Below, piece after piece: positions 8,233 through 15,996 of a DNA stretch of 36,979 nucleotides. This DNA comes from Deltaproteobacteria bacterium. Lineage in GTDB: Bacteria > Desulfobacterota > Binatia > UBA9968 > JAJDTQ01. The stretch spans positions 1 through 36,979 of the forward strand of contig JAPOPM010000003.1 of NCBI GenBank assembly GCA_026712905.1, read 5' to 3'. Made by a program: the position numbers and the translations under genes. The notes below the pieces were generated by a model. That model saw nothing but the letters and a program-made list of their open reading frames with translations, made no database searches and was not told where the DNA came from. Position 1 is the first letter of the stretch, and every line of letters starts with the position of its first letter.

Positions 8233-9075
8233 CTACGCTCCTTCCGCTCCGTCGACCAGGACGACGTCCCCACTCACCACGCGCTCGGTCCGGCCGCCGC
8301 CGCAATCCAGCACCAGGAAGCCGCTCCCGTCGAGTTCCCGGACGCGGCCGGCGCGCTCGCCGGCCGGCGTGTGCGCGAGCACCCGGCGCCCTTCCATGCG
8401 CGCGTAGTCGTTCCAGCGGCGCGCGATGGGCGCGAACCCGCCCTCCTCGAACTCGATGTAGCGGTTCTCCATGTGGCGCACCAGGGCACGCGTCACCTGC
8501 GCCCGGTCCACCGCGGTCCCCGCCTCCTCCATGACCGAGGTGGCGCGCGCGCGGATTTCCGCGGGCATGAGCGCGCGCGGGTAGTTCAGGTTCACGCCGA
8601 TGCCGACGATCACGAACAGCGTCCGCTCGGACTCGCACGCGAGTTCGCTCAGGACGCCGGCTACCTTGAGGCCTCCCAGCAGGATGTCGTTGGGCCACTT
8701 GATCCGGGGCGCGCGCGGAACGTGTTCGTTCAGGGTGTCCGCCAGGGCCACCGCGGTGAGCAGCGTGATTTTGGCGGACTCGGCGGGAGCGAGCCGCGGC
8801 CGCAGGATGAAGGAGATGTAGAGGTTGCGGCCCGGCGGCGAAACCCAGTGCCGGCCCATTCTCCCCTGCCCTCGTGTCTGTGCCTCCGCGATGACGACGG
8901 CGCCCTCGGGTTCGCCGGCCTGGGCCAGCGCGTGAGCGGTGCGGTTGGTGGATACCAGCTCCGGGTACACGTCGACGCGGCGCCCGAGGCGCCGGGTACC
9001 CAGGCCGCGGAGGATGGCGGCCGCGGTCAACTCCCCGGCCAGGTCCGGGCCGGACTTGTCCTTTGCCGAATCCAT
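8233..9075 (-). CDS. birA: Biotin-[acetyl-CoA-carboxylase] ligase
   Basis: This enzyme activates biotin with ATP and attaches it to biotin carboxyl carrier protein and other biotin enzymes. The 280-residue protein has the biotinyl-5'-AMP binding loop TRGQGRMGRHW (67-77), KWPNDILL (126-133), the catalytic-region Lys in GGLKVAGVL (Lys137) and GIGVNLNYP, then a small C-terminal beta domain (GRVRELDGSGFLVLDC). It lacks the N-terminal winged-helix DNA-binding domain of E. coli BirA, so it is probably a ligase only and not the biotin-operon repressor. It begins 48 bases after valS. No good ribosome site is visible ahead of the ATG. Confidence 0.95.
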   Translation of the reverse strand: MDSAKDKSGPDLAGELTAAAILRGLGTRRLGRRVDVYPELVSTNRTAHALAQAGEPEGAVVIAEAQTRGQGRMGRHWVSPPGRNLYISFILRPRLAPAESAKITLLTAVALADTLNEHVPRAPRIKWPNDILLGGLKVAGVLSELACESERTLFVIVGIGVNLNYPRALMPAEIRARATSVMEEAGTAVDRAQVTRALVRHMENRYIEFEEGGFAPIARRWNDYARMEGRRVLAHTPAGERAGRVRELDGSGFLVLDCGGGRTERVVSGDVVLVDGAEGA

Positions 9076-9123
9076 GATTGGAGGTTCACCCAGGTGCGCA
9101 AGGCCGTGCCGGCGCCGGCGTCC

Positions 9124-11880
9124 TTACTGTGCCTGAAGCTCCCGTATCCGCTCCAGGCTGCGGTTCAGGGCTTCGATCTTCTCTTCCATCTCCTGCGCCT
9201 TCTCGCGCTCCCGCTCCACCACGTCCGGCCGTGCCTTGGCCGTAAAGTTCTCGTTGGCGAGCTTCTTGCGCACGCGCCCCATCTCGGTCTCGAGCTTCTC
9301 CAGGGAGCGGTTGAGACGGCTGCTTTCCTCATCGAGATCCACCGCGGCGTCCAACGGGACATACACGTGGGTGGTTTCCACAATGGCCGTGGCCACCCGC
9401 TGGGGCCGGAGGCCTTGCGCAAGGTATTCCGGCGAATCCGTCCGCGCCAGCGCGCACAAGAGCGGTTCGTGAGCGCGTACGAGGGCCAGGCGTTCTTCGG
9501 AGTCCGACAGCACGACCCGGACCTTTTTGGAAGGCGGCACGTTCATCTCCGTCCGGAGGTTCCGCACCGCGCGGATGATGCCGCTCAAGAACGCCACCTC
9601 CTCCTCCGTGTCGGGAGCCGCGGGAAACTCCTCGGCCGTCGGATAGGGCTGGACCATGATGTCGTTGCTCCGCGACGACGAGACTTCCCGGGCGGTGACC
9701 GCGCTCCACAACTCCTCGGTCACGAAGGGCATCAGCGGATGGAGCAGCAGCAGGATGTTCTGGAGCACGGTGTGCAGCACCCTCTGGGTGGTGCGGGAGC
9801 CGTCCGCGCCGTTGAGGCGCAGCTTGCTCATCTCGATGTACCAGTCACAGAACTCGTGCCAGGTGAACTGGTAGAGATGGTGCGCGTAATCGTTGAACCG
9901 ATACGCACGGATGGCTTCCCGGGCGCGCTCCACCGTGACCCTGAGACGCGACAGTATCCAGCGATCGGCCAGGTCCAGATCGGTCCCGGCGAGATCGGCC
10001 GGTGTGCGGCGGGGTTCCGCGAGCACGTCGTCGTCGATGTTCATGAGCGCGAAGCGCGCGGCGTTCCACAGCTTGTTGACGAAGTGCTGGTAGCCCGCGA
10101 TGCGATCCTCCGCCAGCTTCACGTCCCGCCCCATGGCGGTCATGGCCACCAGGGTGAAACGGAACGGATCGGCGCCGTAGCGGTTCACCATGATCAGGGG
10201 GTCGATGACGTTGCCCTTGGACTTGGACATCTTCTGGCCTTCCTGGTCGCGCACCAGGGCGTGGATATACACGTCCCGGAAGGGCACTTCGTCCATGAAC
10301 TTGAGCCCCATCATCATCATGCGCGCGACCCAGAAGAACAGGATATCGAAACCCGTGACCAGCGCGGCCGTGGGATAGAAGGCGGCGAGTTCCGCGGTCT
10401 TGTCGGGCCAGCCCAAGGTGGAGAACGGCCACAGGGCGGAGGAGAACCAGGTGTCGAGGACGTCGGGATCCTGCACGAAACGGTCGCCGCCGCACGTCGC
10501 GCAGCGCTCCGGCGCGGTGCGCGCCACCACGGGGAGGCATTCCGGCGCGATCCGGCCGCCGCCGTCCGCCGCGAGCGCAGGGTTGCACCCGGCGCAGTAC
10601 CACGCCGGAATTTGATGGCCCCACCAGATCTGGCGCGACACGCACCAGTCCTTGATGTTCTCCATCCACGCGAAGTACGAGTTCTTCCACCCCTCGGGGA
10701 GTATGCGCGTGCGGCCCTGGCGCACGGCGTCCATGGCCGGCTCCGCCAACGGCTGGATCTTCACGAACCACTGCGGGGTGAGATAGGGCTCGATGGCCGT
10801 GTGGCAGCGGTAGCACTTGCCCACGGCGTGGCGGTAGGGCTGGACCTGGGCCAGCAGGCCCGCTTCCTCCAGCTCCCGCACGATGCGCTCGCGCGCGGCA
10901 TAGCGGTCGAGGCCGGCGTAACGTTCGACCCAAGCGGGTGCCGGAGCGTCCGCAGGAGCGAACGCTTCTCGGCGCACCGCTGCGTCATCATCAAGGATAT
11001 TAATGAGTTCGAGATTGTTTCTCAAGCCGATTTCGAAGTCGTTGAAGTCGTGTCCCGGAGTGATCTTCACCGCGCCGGTGCCGAACTCCGGATCGACGAA
11101 GGCGTCCGCCACCACGGGGATATCGCGTCCCACCACGGGAAGACGCGCGTGCCGACCCACGATCGTGGCGTGGCGCGCGTCCTCGGGATGGACCGCGACG
11201 CCGGTATCGCCCAGCATCGTCTCCGGCCGGGTGGTGGCCACCACCAGCTCGCCCTCCCCCACCAGGGGATAGCGCACGTGCCACAGGTGGCCGTCCACCT
11301 CTTCGTGCACCACCTCGATGTCGGCCAGCGCGGTCTTGCAGCGGGGGCACCAGTTGATCAACCGTTCCGCGCGATAGAGCAGCCCGTCCTCCCAGAGGCA
11401 CACGAAGGCCTCGCGCACCGCTCGGGAAAGCCCCTCGTCCATGGTGAAGCGCTCGCGGCTCCAGTCGCACGAAACGCCGAGGGCGCGCAACTGACGCAGG
11501 ATGGTGCCGCCGGTCTCCTCGCGCCAGCTCCACACGCGCTCGATGAACGCTTCGCGGCCCAGGTCGCCACGCCCCAGCCCTTCGTCCGCGAGCTGCCGCT
11601 CCACCACGTTCTGGGTGGCGATGCCCGCGTGGTCGGTGCCGGGCACCCACAGGACGTTGTGTCCGTCCATCCGGTGGAAGCGGCACAGCACGTCCTGGAG
11701 GGTGTTGTTCAAGGCATGGCCCATGTGCAGGGAACCGGTGACGTTGGGAGGCGGAATGACCATGGAATAGGACGGACCGCCGGTGCCGTTGGGGGCAAAG
11801 TGCGCGCCCTCGGCCCAGCGCTCGTACCAGCGGCTTTCCACCTCCTGATGACTGTACGACTTGGCGATTTCTCGGGGCAT
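9124..11880 (-). CDS. valS: Valine--tRNA ligase
   Basis: This class I aminoacyl-tRNA synthetase has 918 residues. The HIGH-type motif appears as PPPNVTGSLHMGHAL (43-57, HMGH at 52-55), the GTDHAGIATQ signature follows, the KMSKS motif is at 550-554, and the editing (CP1) domain lies between them. A zinc-ligand-like CPRCKTA is seen in the inserted domain and a second pair (CAGC, CATC) further on. The C-terminus is the tRNA-arm coiled coil expected for ValRS, with heptads through REREKAQEMEEKIEALNRS. The start MPREIAKSYSH is the usual ValRS beginning; a long in-frame extension upstream is rejected because it would overlap the receiver-like gene, which ends 29 bases away. Confidence 0.97.
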   Translation of the reverse strand: MPREIAKSYSHQEVESRWYERWAEGAHFAPNGTGGPSYSMVIPPPNVTGSLHMGHALNNTLQDVLCRFHRMDGHNVLWVPGTDHAGIATQNVVERQLADEGLGRGDLGREAFIERVWSWREETGGTILRQLRALGVSCDWSRERFTMDEGLSRAVREAFVCLWEDGLLYRAERLINWCPRCKTALADIEVVHEEVDGHLWHVRYPLVGEGELVVATTRPETMLGDTGVAVHPEDARHATIVGRHARLPVVGRDIPVVADAFVDPEFGTGAVKITPGHDFNDFEIGLRNNLELINILDDDAAVRREAFAPADAPAPAWVERYAGLDRYAARERIVRELEEAGLLAQVQPYRHAVGKCYRCHTAIEPYLTPQWFVKIQPLAEPAMDAVRQGRTRILPEGWKNSYFAWMENIKDWCVSRQIWWGHQIPAWYCAGCNPALAADGGGRIAPECLPVVARTAPERCATCGGDRFVQDPDVLDTWFSSALWPFSTLGWPDKTAELAAFYPTAALVTGFDILFFWVARMMMMGLKFMDEVPFRDVYIHALVRDQEGQKMSKSKGNVIDPLIMVNRYGADPFRFTLVAMTAMGRDVKLAEDRIAGYQHFVNKLWNAARFALMNIDDDVLAEPRRTPADLAGTDLDLADRWILSRLRVTVERAREAIRAYRFNDYAHHLYQFTWHEFCDWYIEMSKLRLNGADGSRTTQRVLHTVLQNILLLLHPLMPFVTEELWSAVTAREVSSSRSNDIMVQPYPTAEEFPAAPDTEEEVAFLSGIIRAVRNLRTEMNVPPSKKVRVVLSDSEERLALVRAHEPLLCALARTDSPEYLAQGLRPQRVATAIVETTHVYVPLDAAVDLDEESSRLNRSLEKLETEMGRVRKKLANENFTAKARPDVVEREREKAQEMEEKIEALNRSLERIRELQAQ

Positions 11881-11909
11881 GGGTATCTGCTTTCCGCTTT
11901 CGGTCCGGC

Positions 11910-12368
11910 TTACGGCTCCTCGTCGGGGTCCTCCACCACCTCGGTCAACTCGATGATCGCTCCGGCGGGCGGCGGGTACTCCAAGGGTTCGCCCTCTTCC
12001 GCCGCGTCGACTCCAGGGAGGTCCCCGGATGCCGACGGCAACAGCAACCGGAGCGCGGCTTCGAGGGCCGGGACCTCCAGCGGCTTGGGCACCGCGGCCG
12101 TGCGGCCCTTGGGGCGGAGCGCGGGGGCCGGCCCCGTGTGCAGCCAAACGCTTGGAACCCCGAGGCGTGCGAGGGCACCGAGCACCTCGTCCACGGCACC
12201 CTCGCCCGCGTCCAGGCAATCGCGGTCCACGATGACGAGATCGTGTCCCGCGACGTCCTGCGCGCCAAGCCATCCTTCCCGGACGGTGGCGTGATGCTCC
12301 GGAAACAGGAACTGGCGCAACGCCTCCCGCAGGATGGGCTGTCTCTCGATGATCAGAATTTCACCCAT
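11910..12368 (-). CDS. Receiver-domain-like protein (degenerate) at head of valS operon
   Basis: This is a protein of about 152 residues. The first 110 resemble a response-regulator receiver domain: ILIIERQPILREALRQFL (4-21), DLVIVDRDCL (43-52) with Asp48 at the phosphoacceptor position, VWLHTGP with Thr78, and AVPKPLE with Lys95 at the conserved Lys position. The usual acidic pair is Glu8-Arg9, so Mg binding is doubtful. The last 40 residues are acidic and disordered (VVEDPDEEP end). There is no output domain. The ATG at 12368 is chosen because longer readings run into the tRNA-Leu gene on the other strand; no clear ribosome site is seen. It is first in the operon, before valS; its role is unknown. 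Confidence 0.6.
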   Translation of the reverse strand: MGEILIIERQPILREALRQFLFPEHHATVREGWLGAQDVAGHDLVIVDRDCLDAGEGAVDEVLGALARLGVPSVWLHTGPAPALRPKGRTAAVPKPLEVPALEAALRLLLPSASGDLPGVDAAEEGEPLEYPPPAGAIIELTEVVEDPDEEP

Positions 12369-12414
12369 TTCAGCGCAGACGTCATAGTAGCAGACATTAT
12401 TGCCTCCTACGAAC

Positions 12415-12446
12415 TTGACAAGAACGTTCCCGTTGATACATATAAG
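12415..12446 (+). promoter_or_regulatory. Probable promoter of tRNA-Leu
   Basis: A perfect -35 box TTGACA (12415-12420) is followed by TATAAG (12441-12446), a five-of-six match to the -10 consensus, 15 bases before the mature tRNA 5' end. The spacer of 20 bases is longer than ideal; TACATA at 12437-12442 gives 16 bases but a weaker match. It lies in the 93-base AT-richer gap divergent from the receiver-like gene. Confidence 0.5.
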
Positions 12447-12461
12447 GTCTTTCCCGTTCGT

Positions 12462-12549
12462 GCGAAAGTGGCGGAATTTGGTAGACGCGCAGGATTCAGG
12501 ATCCTGTGGGAGCAATCCCGTGGGGGTTCAATTCCCCCCTTTCGCACCA
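12462..12549 (+). tRNA. tRNA-Leu (anticodon CAG)
   Basis: This is a complete class II tRNA including encoded CCA. The acceptor GCGAAAG pairs with CTTTCGC, the D-arm includes GGTAGACGC, and the anticodon stem CAGGA/TCCTG encloses loop TTCAGGA, giving anticodon CAG (reads CUG, a major Leu codon in GC-rich genomes). A long variable arm (GTGGGAGCAATCCCGTG) is present, as required for tRNA-Leu. The T-arm GGGGG-TTCAATT-CCCCC is perfect, and discriminator A (12546) is followed by CCA (12547-12549). It is transcribed divergently from the valS operon and may be read through into ispB. Confidence 0.96.
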
Positions 12550-12668
12550 CTATCTGAACGAAAAGACCATCCTGAACGGAGTCCCCTCTGCCACAGCAAG
12601 ACCATGAGAGTGATCTTCAGGCTTTTCTGACGGATACCGCTGAAGAATCCCTGGAACCGCGTGATGCG

Positions 12669-13622
12669 GTGGATCCTTACGGCTTTGTCGCCGACCAGTT
12701 GGAGCTGGTGGAGCAGAGGCTGGCGGAGTGCACCCGTTCGAAGGAGCCCGAGCTCACCCGAATAGCCTCCCACCTGATCGGAGGCGGCGGCAAACGTATT
12801 CGGCCGGTCATCACCCTGCTCGCCTTCAAGGCCTTCCACGGCCAGCGGGTGAACGATGTCGTGGACATCGCCACGGCCATGGAGCTGATCCATGCCGCGA
12901 CCCTGCTGCACGACGACATCATCGACGGCGCCGAGTTCAGGCGCGGCAAGGAGTCGGCCTACAAGCGTTACGGTCTCACCCGCACGCTCGTGACCGGGGA
13001 CTTCCTTTTCATCAAGGCCTTCGAGTTCGCCGGCAAGTTCGACGACCAGGTGGTGCAGTGGACCGCCGACGCGTGCACCAGCCTGACCGAGGGCGAGATC
13101 CTGCAAGGTTCCTTCAACCGCAACCGCACGGTCACCGCGCGCGACTATATCGAGATCGTCGAGCGCAAGACCGCCTCGCTTTTTCAGACAGGCGCCAAGC
13201 TCGGCGCCTACATCGCGGGAGCGCCGTGCCAGCAGGTGGAGGTGGCGGCGAACTTCGGGCTCAACCTGGGCATCGCCTTCCAGATGATGGACGACGTGCT
13301 CGACGTCGTGGGCCGGCGCGACCTGCTGGGCAAATCCACGGGCATGGACCTGCGCGACGGCAACCCGTCACTGCCCATCGTGCTTTCCCTTCTCGACGGA
13401 CACAGGGCCGTCACCCAGGTCTTCCAGTCGCGGGAGCCCACCGAAAACGACATCCAGCGCGCCCTCGACGCCATGGGCAACGGCACCGTCATCGAGCGTG
13501 CGCGGGACTTCGCCCGCAAGTACGCCCTCAAGGCGTGCCGCGAGGTGGACACGCTGCCGGACCCGGTCGCGCGGGACGCCCTCAAGGGGTTGGCGCGCCT
13601 GCTCACGGACCGCAATCATTAA
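12669..13622 (+). CDS. ispB: Polyprenyl diphosphate synthase (quinone side chain)
   Basis: This trans-prenyltransferase extends farnesyl-PP with isopentenyl-PP to make the long side chain of respiratory quinones. The 317 residues contain GGGKRIRP (38-45), the first Asp-rich motif HDDIID (81-86), GDFLF, and the second Asp-rich motif DDVLD (208-212), all in expected order and length. GTG at 12669 gives the usual N-terminus but has no ribosome site. The frame is open back to 12576, and a CTG at 12588 preceded by GGAG at 12578-12581 would add 27 residues, so the start is uncertain. The stop overlaps the start of the methyltransferase (TAATG), linking it to quinone synthesis. Confidence 0.93.
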   Translation: MDPYGFVADQLELVEQRLAECTRSKEPELTRIASHLIGGGGKRIRPVITLLAFKAFHGQRVNDVVDIATAMELIHAATLLHDDIIDGAEFRRGKESAYKRYGLTRTLVTGDFLFIKAFEFAGKFDDQVVQWTADACTSLTEGEILQGSFNRNRTVTARDYIEIVERKTASLFQTGAKLGAYIAGAPCQQVEVAANFGLNLGIAFQMMDDVLDVVGRRDLLGKSTGMDLRDGNPSLPIVLSLLDGHRAVTQVFQSREPTENDIQRALDAMGNGTVIERARDFARKYALKACREVDTLPDPVARDALKGLARLLTDRNH

Positions 13623-14380
13623 TGCCCGCGCGCCATCGGCTTGCCTCCCGCGATACCCAGGTCCGAAACATCTTCGATCGCATCGCCGGACGCTACGACC
13701 TGCTCAACCGGATCATCAGCTTCCGGCTCGATTCGTTGTGGCGCCGCAAGCTCATCCGTGCCCTGGGCCTGAGCGGCCGCCCGGCATGGGTGCTGGACAT
13801 GGGCACGGGCACGGGAGCGCTGGCCCTGGACGCCTGCCGGGTGCTTGCGCCCGGCGCGCGCGTGGTCGGCGTCGATTTCTCGCGGGCCATGCTCCAGCGC
13901 GCCCGTGAACAGGCCGTGCGGACGGGTGCGGCATCCCGGGCCGATTACGTTCTGGCGCACGCGCTGGCCGCGCCGGTGCGAAGCGAGGCGTTCGACGCGG
14001 TCATGAGCGCCTTCGTGCTGCGCAACGTGGGCGACCTGCAGTCGTTTTTCCGCGAGTCGTACCGCGTCCTCAAACCTGGTGGACAGGTGGCGTCGCTGGA
14101 CATGTTCCCACCGCCTCACGGGCTCTTCTCGCACCTTTACTGGCTCTATTTCGGCAGGCTCATGCCGCGCATCGGCGGGGGGGGGAGCGGCGATCCCTCG
14201 GCCTACCGTTACCTGTCGGACTCGGTGCGGTCGTTCGTATCGCCGGAGACGGTGGCGGAAACGCTCGCCGGGGTGGGTTTCGTGGAGACGGGCATCCGCC
14301 GGTACCTGCGGGGCGCGGTCTGTCTTCACGTCGCCACCAAGCCCGGGCCAAGCCCGAGGGAGGAAGCAACGGAGCCATGA
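13622..14380 (+). CDS. ubiE: Demethylmenaquinone/ubiquinone C-methyltransferase (UbiE/MenG family)
   Basis: This SAM-dependent methyltransferase of 252 residues has the UbiE/MenG layout: N-terminal VRNIFDRIAGRYDLLNRIIS (14-33, the family signature), the SAM-binding loop WVLDMGTGTGALAL (56-69), GVDFSRAML, AFVLRNVGD (the UbiE-type RNV segment) and YRVLKPGGQV. It methylates the quinone ring at the last or next-to-last step of menaquinone or ubiquinone synthesis; which quinone cannot be decided from this protein. It overlaps ispB by one base and the next gene by four (ATGA), so the three are co-translated. A poly-G tract at about 14175-14182 encodes the GGGGSG linker and looks genuine since the frame stays intact. 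Confidence 0.92.
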   Translation: MPARHRLASRDTQVRNIFDRIAGRYDLLNRIISFRLDSLWRRKLIRALGLSGRPAWVLDMGTGTGALALDACRVLAPGARVVGVDFSRAMLQRAREQAVRTGAASRADYVLAHALAAPVRSEAFDAVMSAFVLRNVGDLQSFFRESYRVLKPGGQVASLDMFPPPHGLFSHLYWLYFGRLMPRIGGGGSGDPSAYRYLSDSVRSFVSPETVAETLAGVGFVETGIRRYLRGAVCLHVATKPGPSPREEATEP

Positions 14381-15201
14381 ACCCTTACGGCGCGGCGTTC
14401 GTGATGTTTCTCTACCAGGTTGCCGTGGGCGGGCTGGTGGGCCTGTCGGCGACACCGTTCAACGATCTGGAGCGGGGCTTCTACAAATCCACCGCCGGCG
14501 TGCTCGTCATCGCCGCGGTGCTGGCGCTGTGGGGGCAGATCGATCTTCTCCCCGAACGAAGCGGGGTTCGTGACGTCCTGGGAGTGCTCCTCCTGGCGGT
14601 CTTCACCCTCTTTCTGATCCTGTACTTCGTATCGCTCTGGGGGGAACGGGGCTTTCTGCGCGCGCGTTTCTTCTCCACCGCCATCCTGACCGGACTCGGC
14701 GGCCTGATAGTCGCGTCCTACGCCTTCTCCGGCCCTTCCCTGGGTCCGGTCGAAGCGGTGTTCCTGCCGCTCAGCTTCGTCGTCTCGGCCTTGCTGCTGG
14801 GCGCGGTGACGGTGGGCATGCTGATCGGCCACTGGTACCTGATCGAAACGGGTCAGAGCCTCGAACCGTTCTTTCGCGTCTTCCGCTTCTTCGTCGCCAT
14901 GCTGGTCATTCAGACCGGACTGGAGATGTTCGGGACGGCCCTGCTCTACCTGTTTGGAACCGCCGCCACGGAGGCGACCGTGGAACGGCTCTTCAGCCAC
15001 CACCTGGTCCTGCTGTCGTCCCGCTTCCTGGTGGCCCAGGCCGCGCCGCTGGCGCTGTCCTGGATGATCTGGAAGACCCTGACGGACTTCAACAACACCA
15101 TGGCGGCGACGGGGTTGTTCTACATCGCCCTGTTGGGTGTATTCGTGGGAGAACTGCTGTCGAGCCACATCCTCGTCCTCGCGGGCGGGGCTGCCCAATA
15201 G
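14377..15201 (+). CDS. Polytopic membrane protein of unknown function
   Basis: This 274-residue protein has about seven or eight hydrophobic helices (roughly residues 4-24, 38-54, 65-88, 98-117, 126-150, 168-190, 207-230 and 245-268). Conserved-looking polar spots are GHWYLIETGQ (near residues 151-160) and FSHHLVLLSSRF (near 206-217), with several His residues at membrane edges that could bind haem or metal; this is only a suggestion. No signal peptide other than the first helix is seen. It shares an ATGA overlap with the methyltransferase and ends the ispB-menG cluster, suggesting a role linked to quinones or respiratory membranes. I do not recognise the family. Confidence 0.8.
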   Translation: MNPYGAAFVMFLYQVAVGGLVGLSATPFNDLERGFYKSTAGVLVIAAVLALWGQIDLLPERSGVRDVLGVLLLAVFTLFLILYFVSLWGERGFLRARFFSTAILTGLGGLIVASYAFSGPSLGPVEAVFLPLSFVVSALLLGAVTVGMLIGHWYLIETGQSLEPFFRVFRFFVAMLVIQTGLEMFGTALLYLFGTAATEATVERLFSHHLVLLSSRFLVAQAAPLALSWMIWKTLTDFNNTMAATGLFYIALLGVFVGELLSSHILVLAGGAAQ

Positions 15202-15228
15202 CGTCCGGTCCGGTTCTTCGGGCGCCGG

Positions 15229-15627
15229 TTACACGTCCCGCCGAGGACCGTCCGGCGCTGGCGCGGGGCCGTCCTCGACGGCAGCCGTTGCCTCGCTCGG
15301 GGCCGGCGCCGGTGCCTTGACGTCGCGTTCCGGCCGCGGATAGGTCCTGATCCTGGTGACCCGCAGCCCGTGTCCGGTCCAGCCGAGGTCGTAACCCACC
15401 ACCATACCTTCCTTGAGACCCTTGGGGGAGGTCACCGGGCCGGACATGCGCACCATCTGATAGGAAAACCTTACATCCCGGCCGCTGGCGGTGCGGACCA
15501 CGCCGTTGTTCTTGCGGTGCGAGAGGCGCCGGATGATCCCGTGATAGTAGAGATCCGGCCGTTCTCCGTCCGTCGTGCCTTCGAGGCCCGCGCCGTCCAG
15601 GCCGTCCTCGGCATCATCTTCGCCCAT
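15229..15627 (-). CDS. Cold-shock-domain-like small protein
   Basis: This is a 132-residue protein. After an acidic leader (MGEDDAEDGLDG) it has an OB-fold-like stretch at about residues 28-95: YYHGIIRRLSHRKNNGVVRT, ASGRDVRFSYQMVR, then LKEGMVVGYDLGWTGHGLRVTRIR. The order (short strand, loop, G.V...G.DV.F, then a KEGM.V.Y block) resembles a cold-shock domain, but the aromatic RNP1/RNP2 residues are poorly kept. The tail is Pro/Ala-rich. The ATG at 15627 is chosen because AAGGAGG lies eight bases upstream; longer readings to 15654 or 15729 are possible. It converges with the membrane-protein gene, 27 bases away. Nucleic-acid binding is an inference. Confidence 0.65.
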   Translation of the reverse strand: MGEDDAEDGLDGAGLEGTTDGERPDLYYHGIIRRLSHRKNNGVVRTASGRDVRFSYQMVRMSGPVTSPKGLKEGMVVGYDLGWTGHGLRVTRIRTYPRPERDVKAPAPAPSEATAAVEDGPAPAPDGPRRDV

Positions 15628-15831
15628 GGCGGGATCCTCCTTGCTCTCCTCCATCCTATCCTTACGGATGTCGGACTGCAATGCACCTGGGCGACAATCG
15701 TGTCGGCCAGGTCCTCCACGGAGCGACATAAACGTCGAATCTTATAACCTATTGAAAAGAATAGATATTTTATAACTTGGCCGATCTGGGGCGACGATAT
15801 TGTCGAGCAGGCTTGGAAAGAACTGTCGCAA

Positions 15832-15869
15832 ATACAAGCACTTACCGCTGGCACGATAAGTGCTTGTAT
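15832..15869. repeat. Perfect 13-base inverted repeat
   Basis: ATACAAGCACTTA (15832-15844) and its exact complement TAAGTGCTTGTAT (15857-15869) are separated by 12 bases. It stands about 90 bases before the promoter of the kinase-fold gene and 200 bases upstream of the cold-shock-like gene. It has no T-run after it, so it is a poor terminator; an operator or a site-specific recombination site are alternatives. The rest of the 15628-15996 spacer is AT-richer than the genes and shows no coding. Confidence 0.75.
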
Positions 15870-15932
15870 ACGGAACCACAAGCCGCCCGGGCATCTCGGC
15901 CATTTATGCTGAGCACGGGTTGTCTGGGGGCC

Positions 15933-15954
15933 TTGTTGATAGGTTGTTGATAAG
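15933..15954 (+). promoter_or_regulatory. Tandem 11-base direct repeat next to a -35 box
   Basis: TTGTTGATAGG (15933-15943) is followed at once by TTGTTGATAAG (15944-15954), one mismatch. One-turn spacing just upstream of the -35 box suggests binding of an activator or repressor dimer to one DNA face; this is inference. Confidence 0.45.
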
Positions 15955-15958
15955 TTTA

Positions 15959-15987
15959 TTGACAAATAGTCGCCAACTGAGTAATAT
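15959..15987 (+). promoter_or_regulatory. Strong sigma-70-type promoter
   Basis: TTGACA (15959-15964), a 17-base spacer and TAATAT (15982-15987) form a near-ideal sigma-70 promoter. The expected transcription start (about 15993-15995) is two to four bases before the ATG at 15997, so the transcript would be leaderless or nearly so. Confidence 0.7.
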
Positions 15988-15996
15988 AGGTACCAT

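Noticed and set aside
7546..12294. Very long open frame (about 1580 codons) on the plus strand
   Set aside because: It runs antisense across valS, birA and coaX, which have full conserved motifs. GC-rich codon use keeps the opposite frame open; its translation is low in complexity and fits no family.
12369..12515. Longer N-terminus for the receiver-like protein
   Set aside because: It would overlap the tRNA-Leu gene and promoter region on the other strand, and the added residues carry no family similarity.
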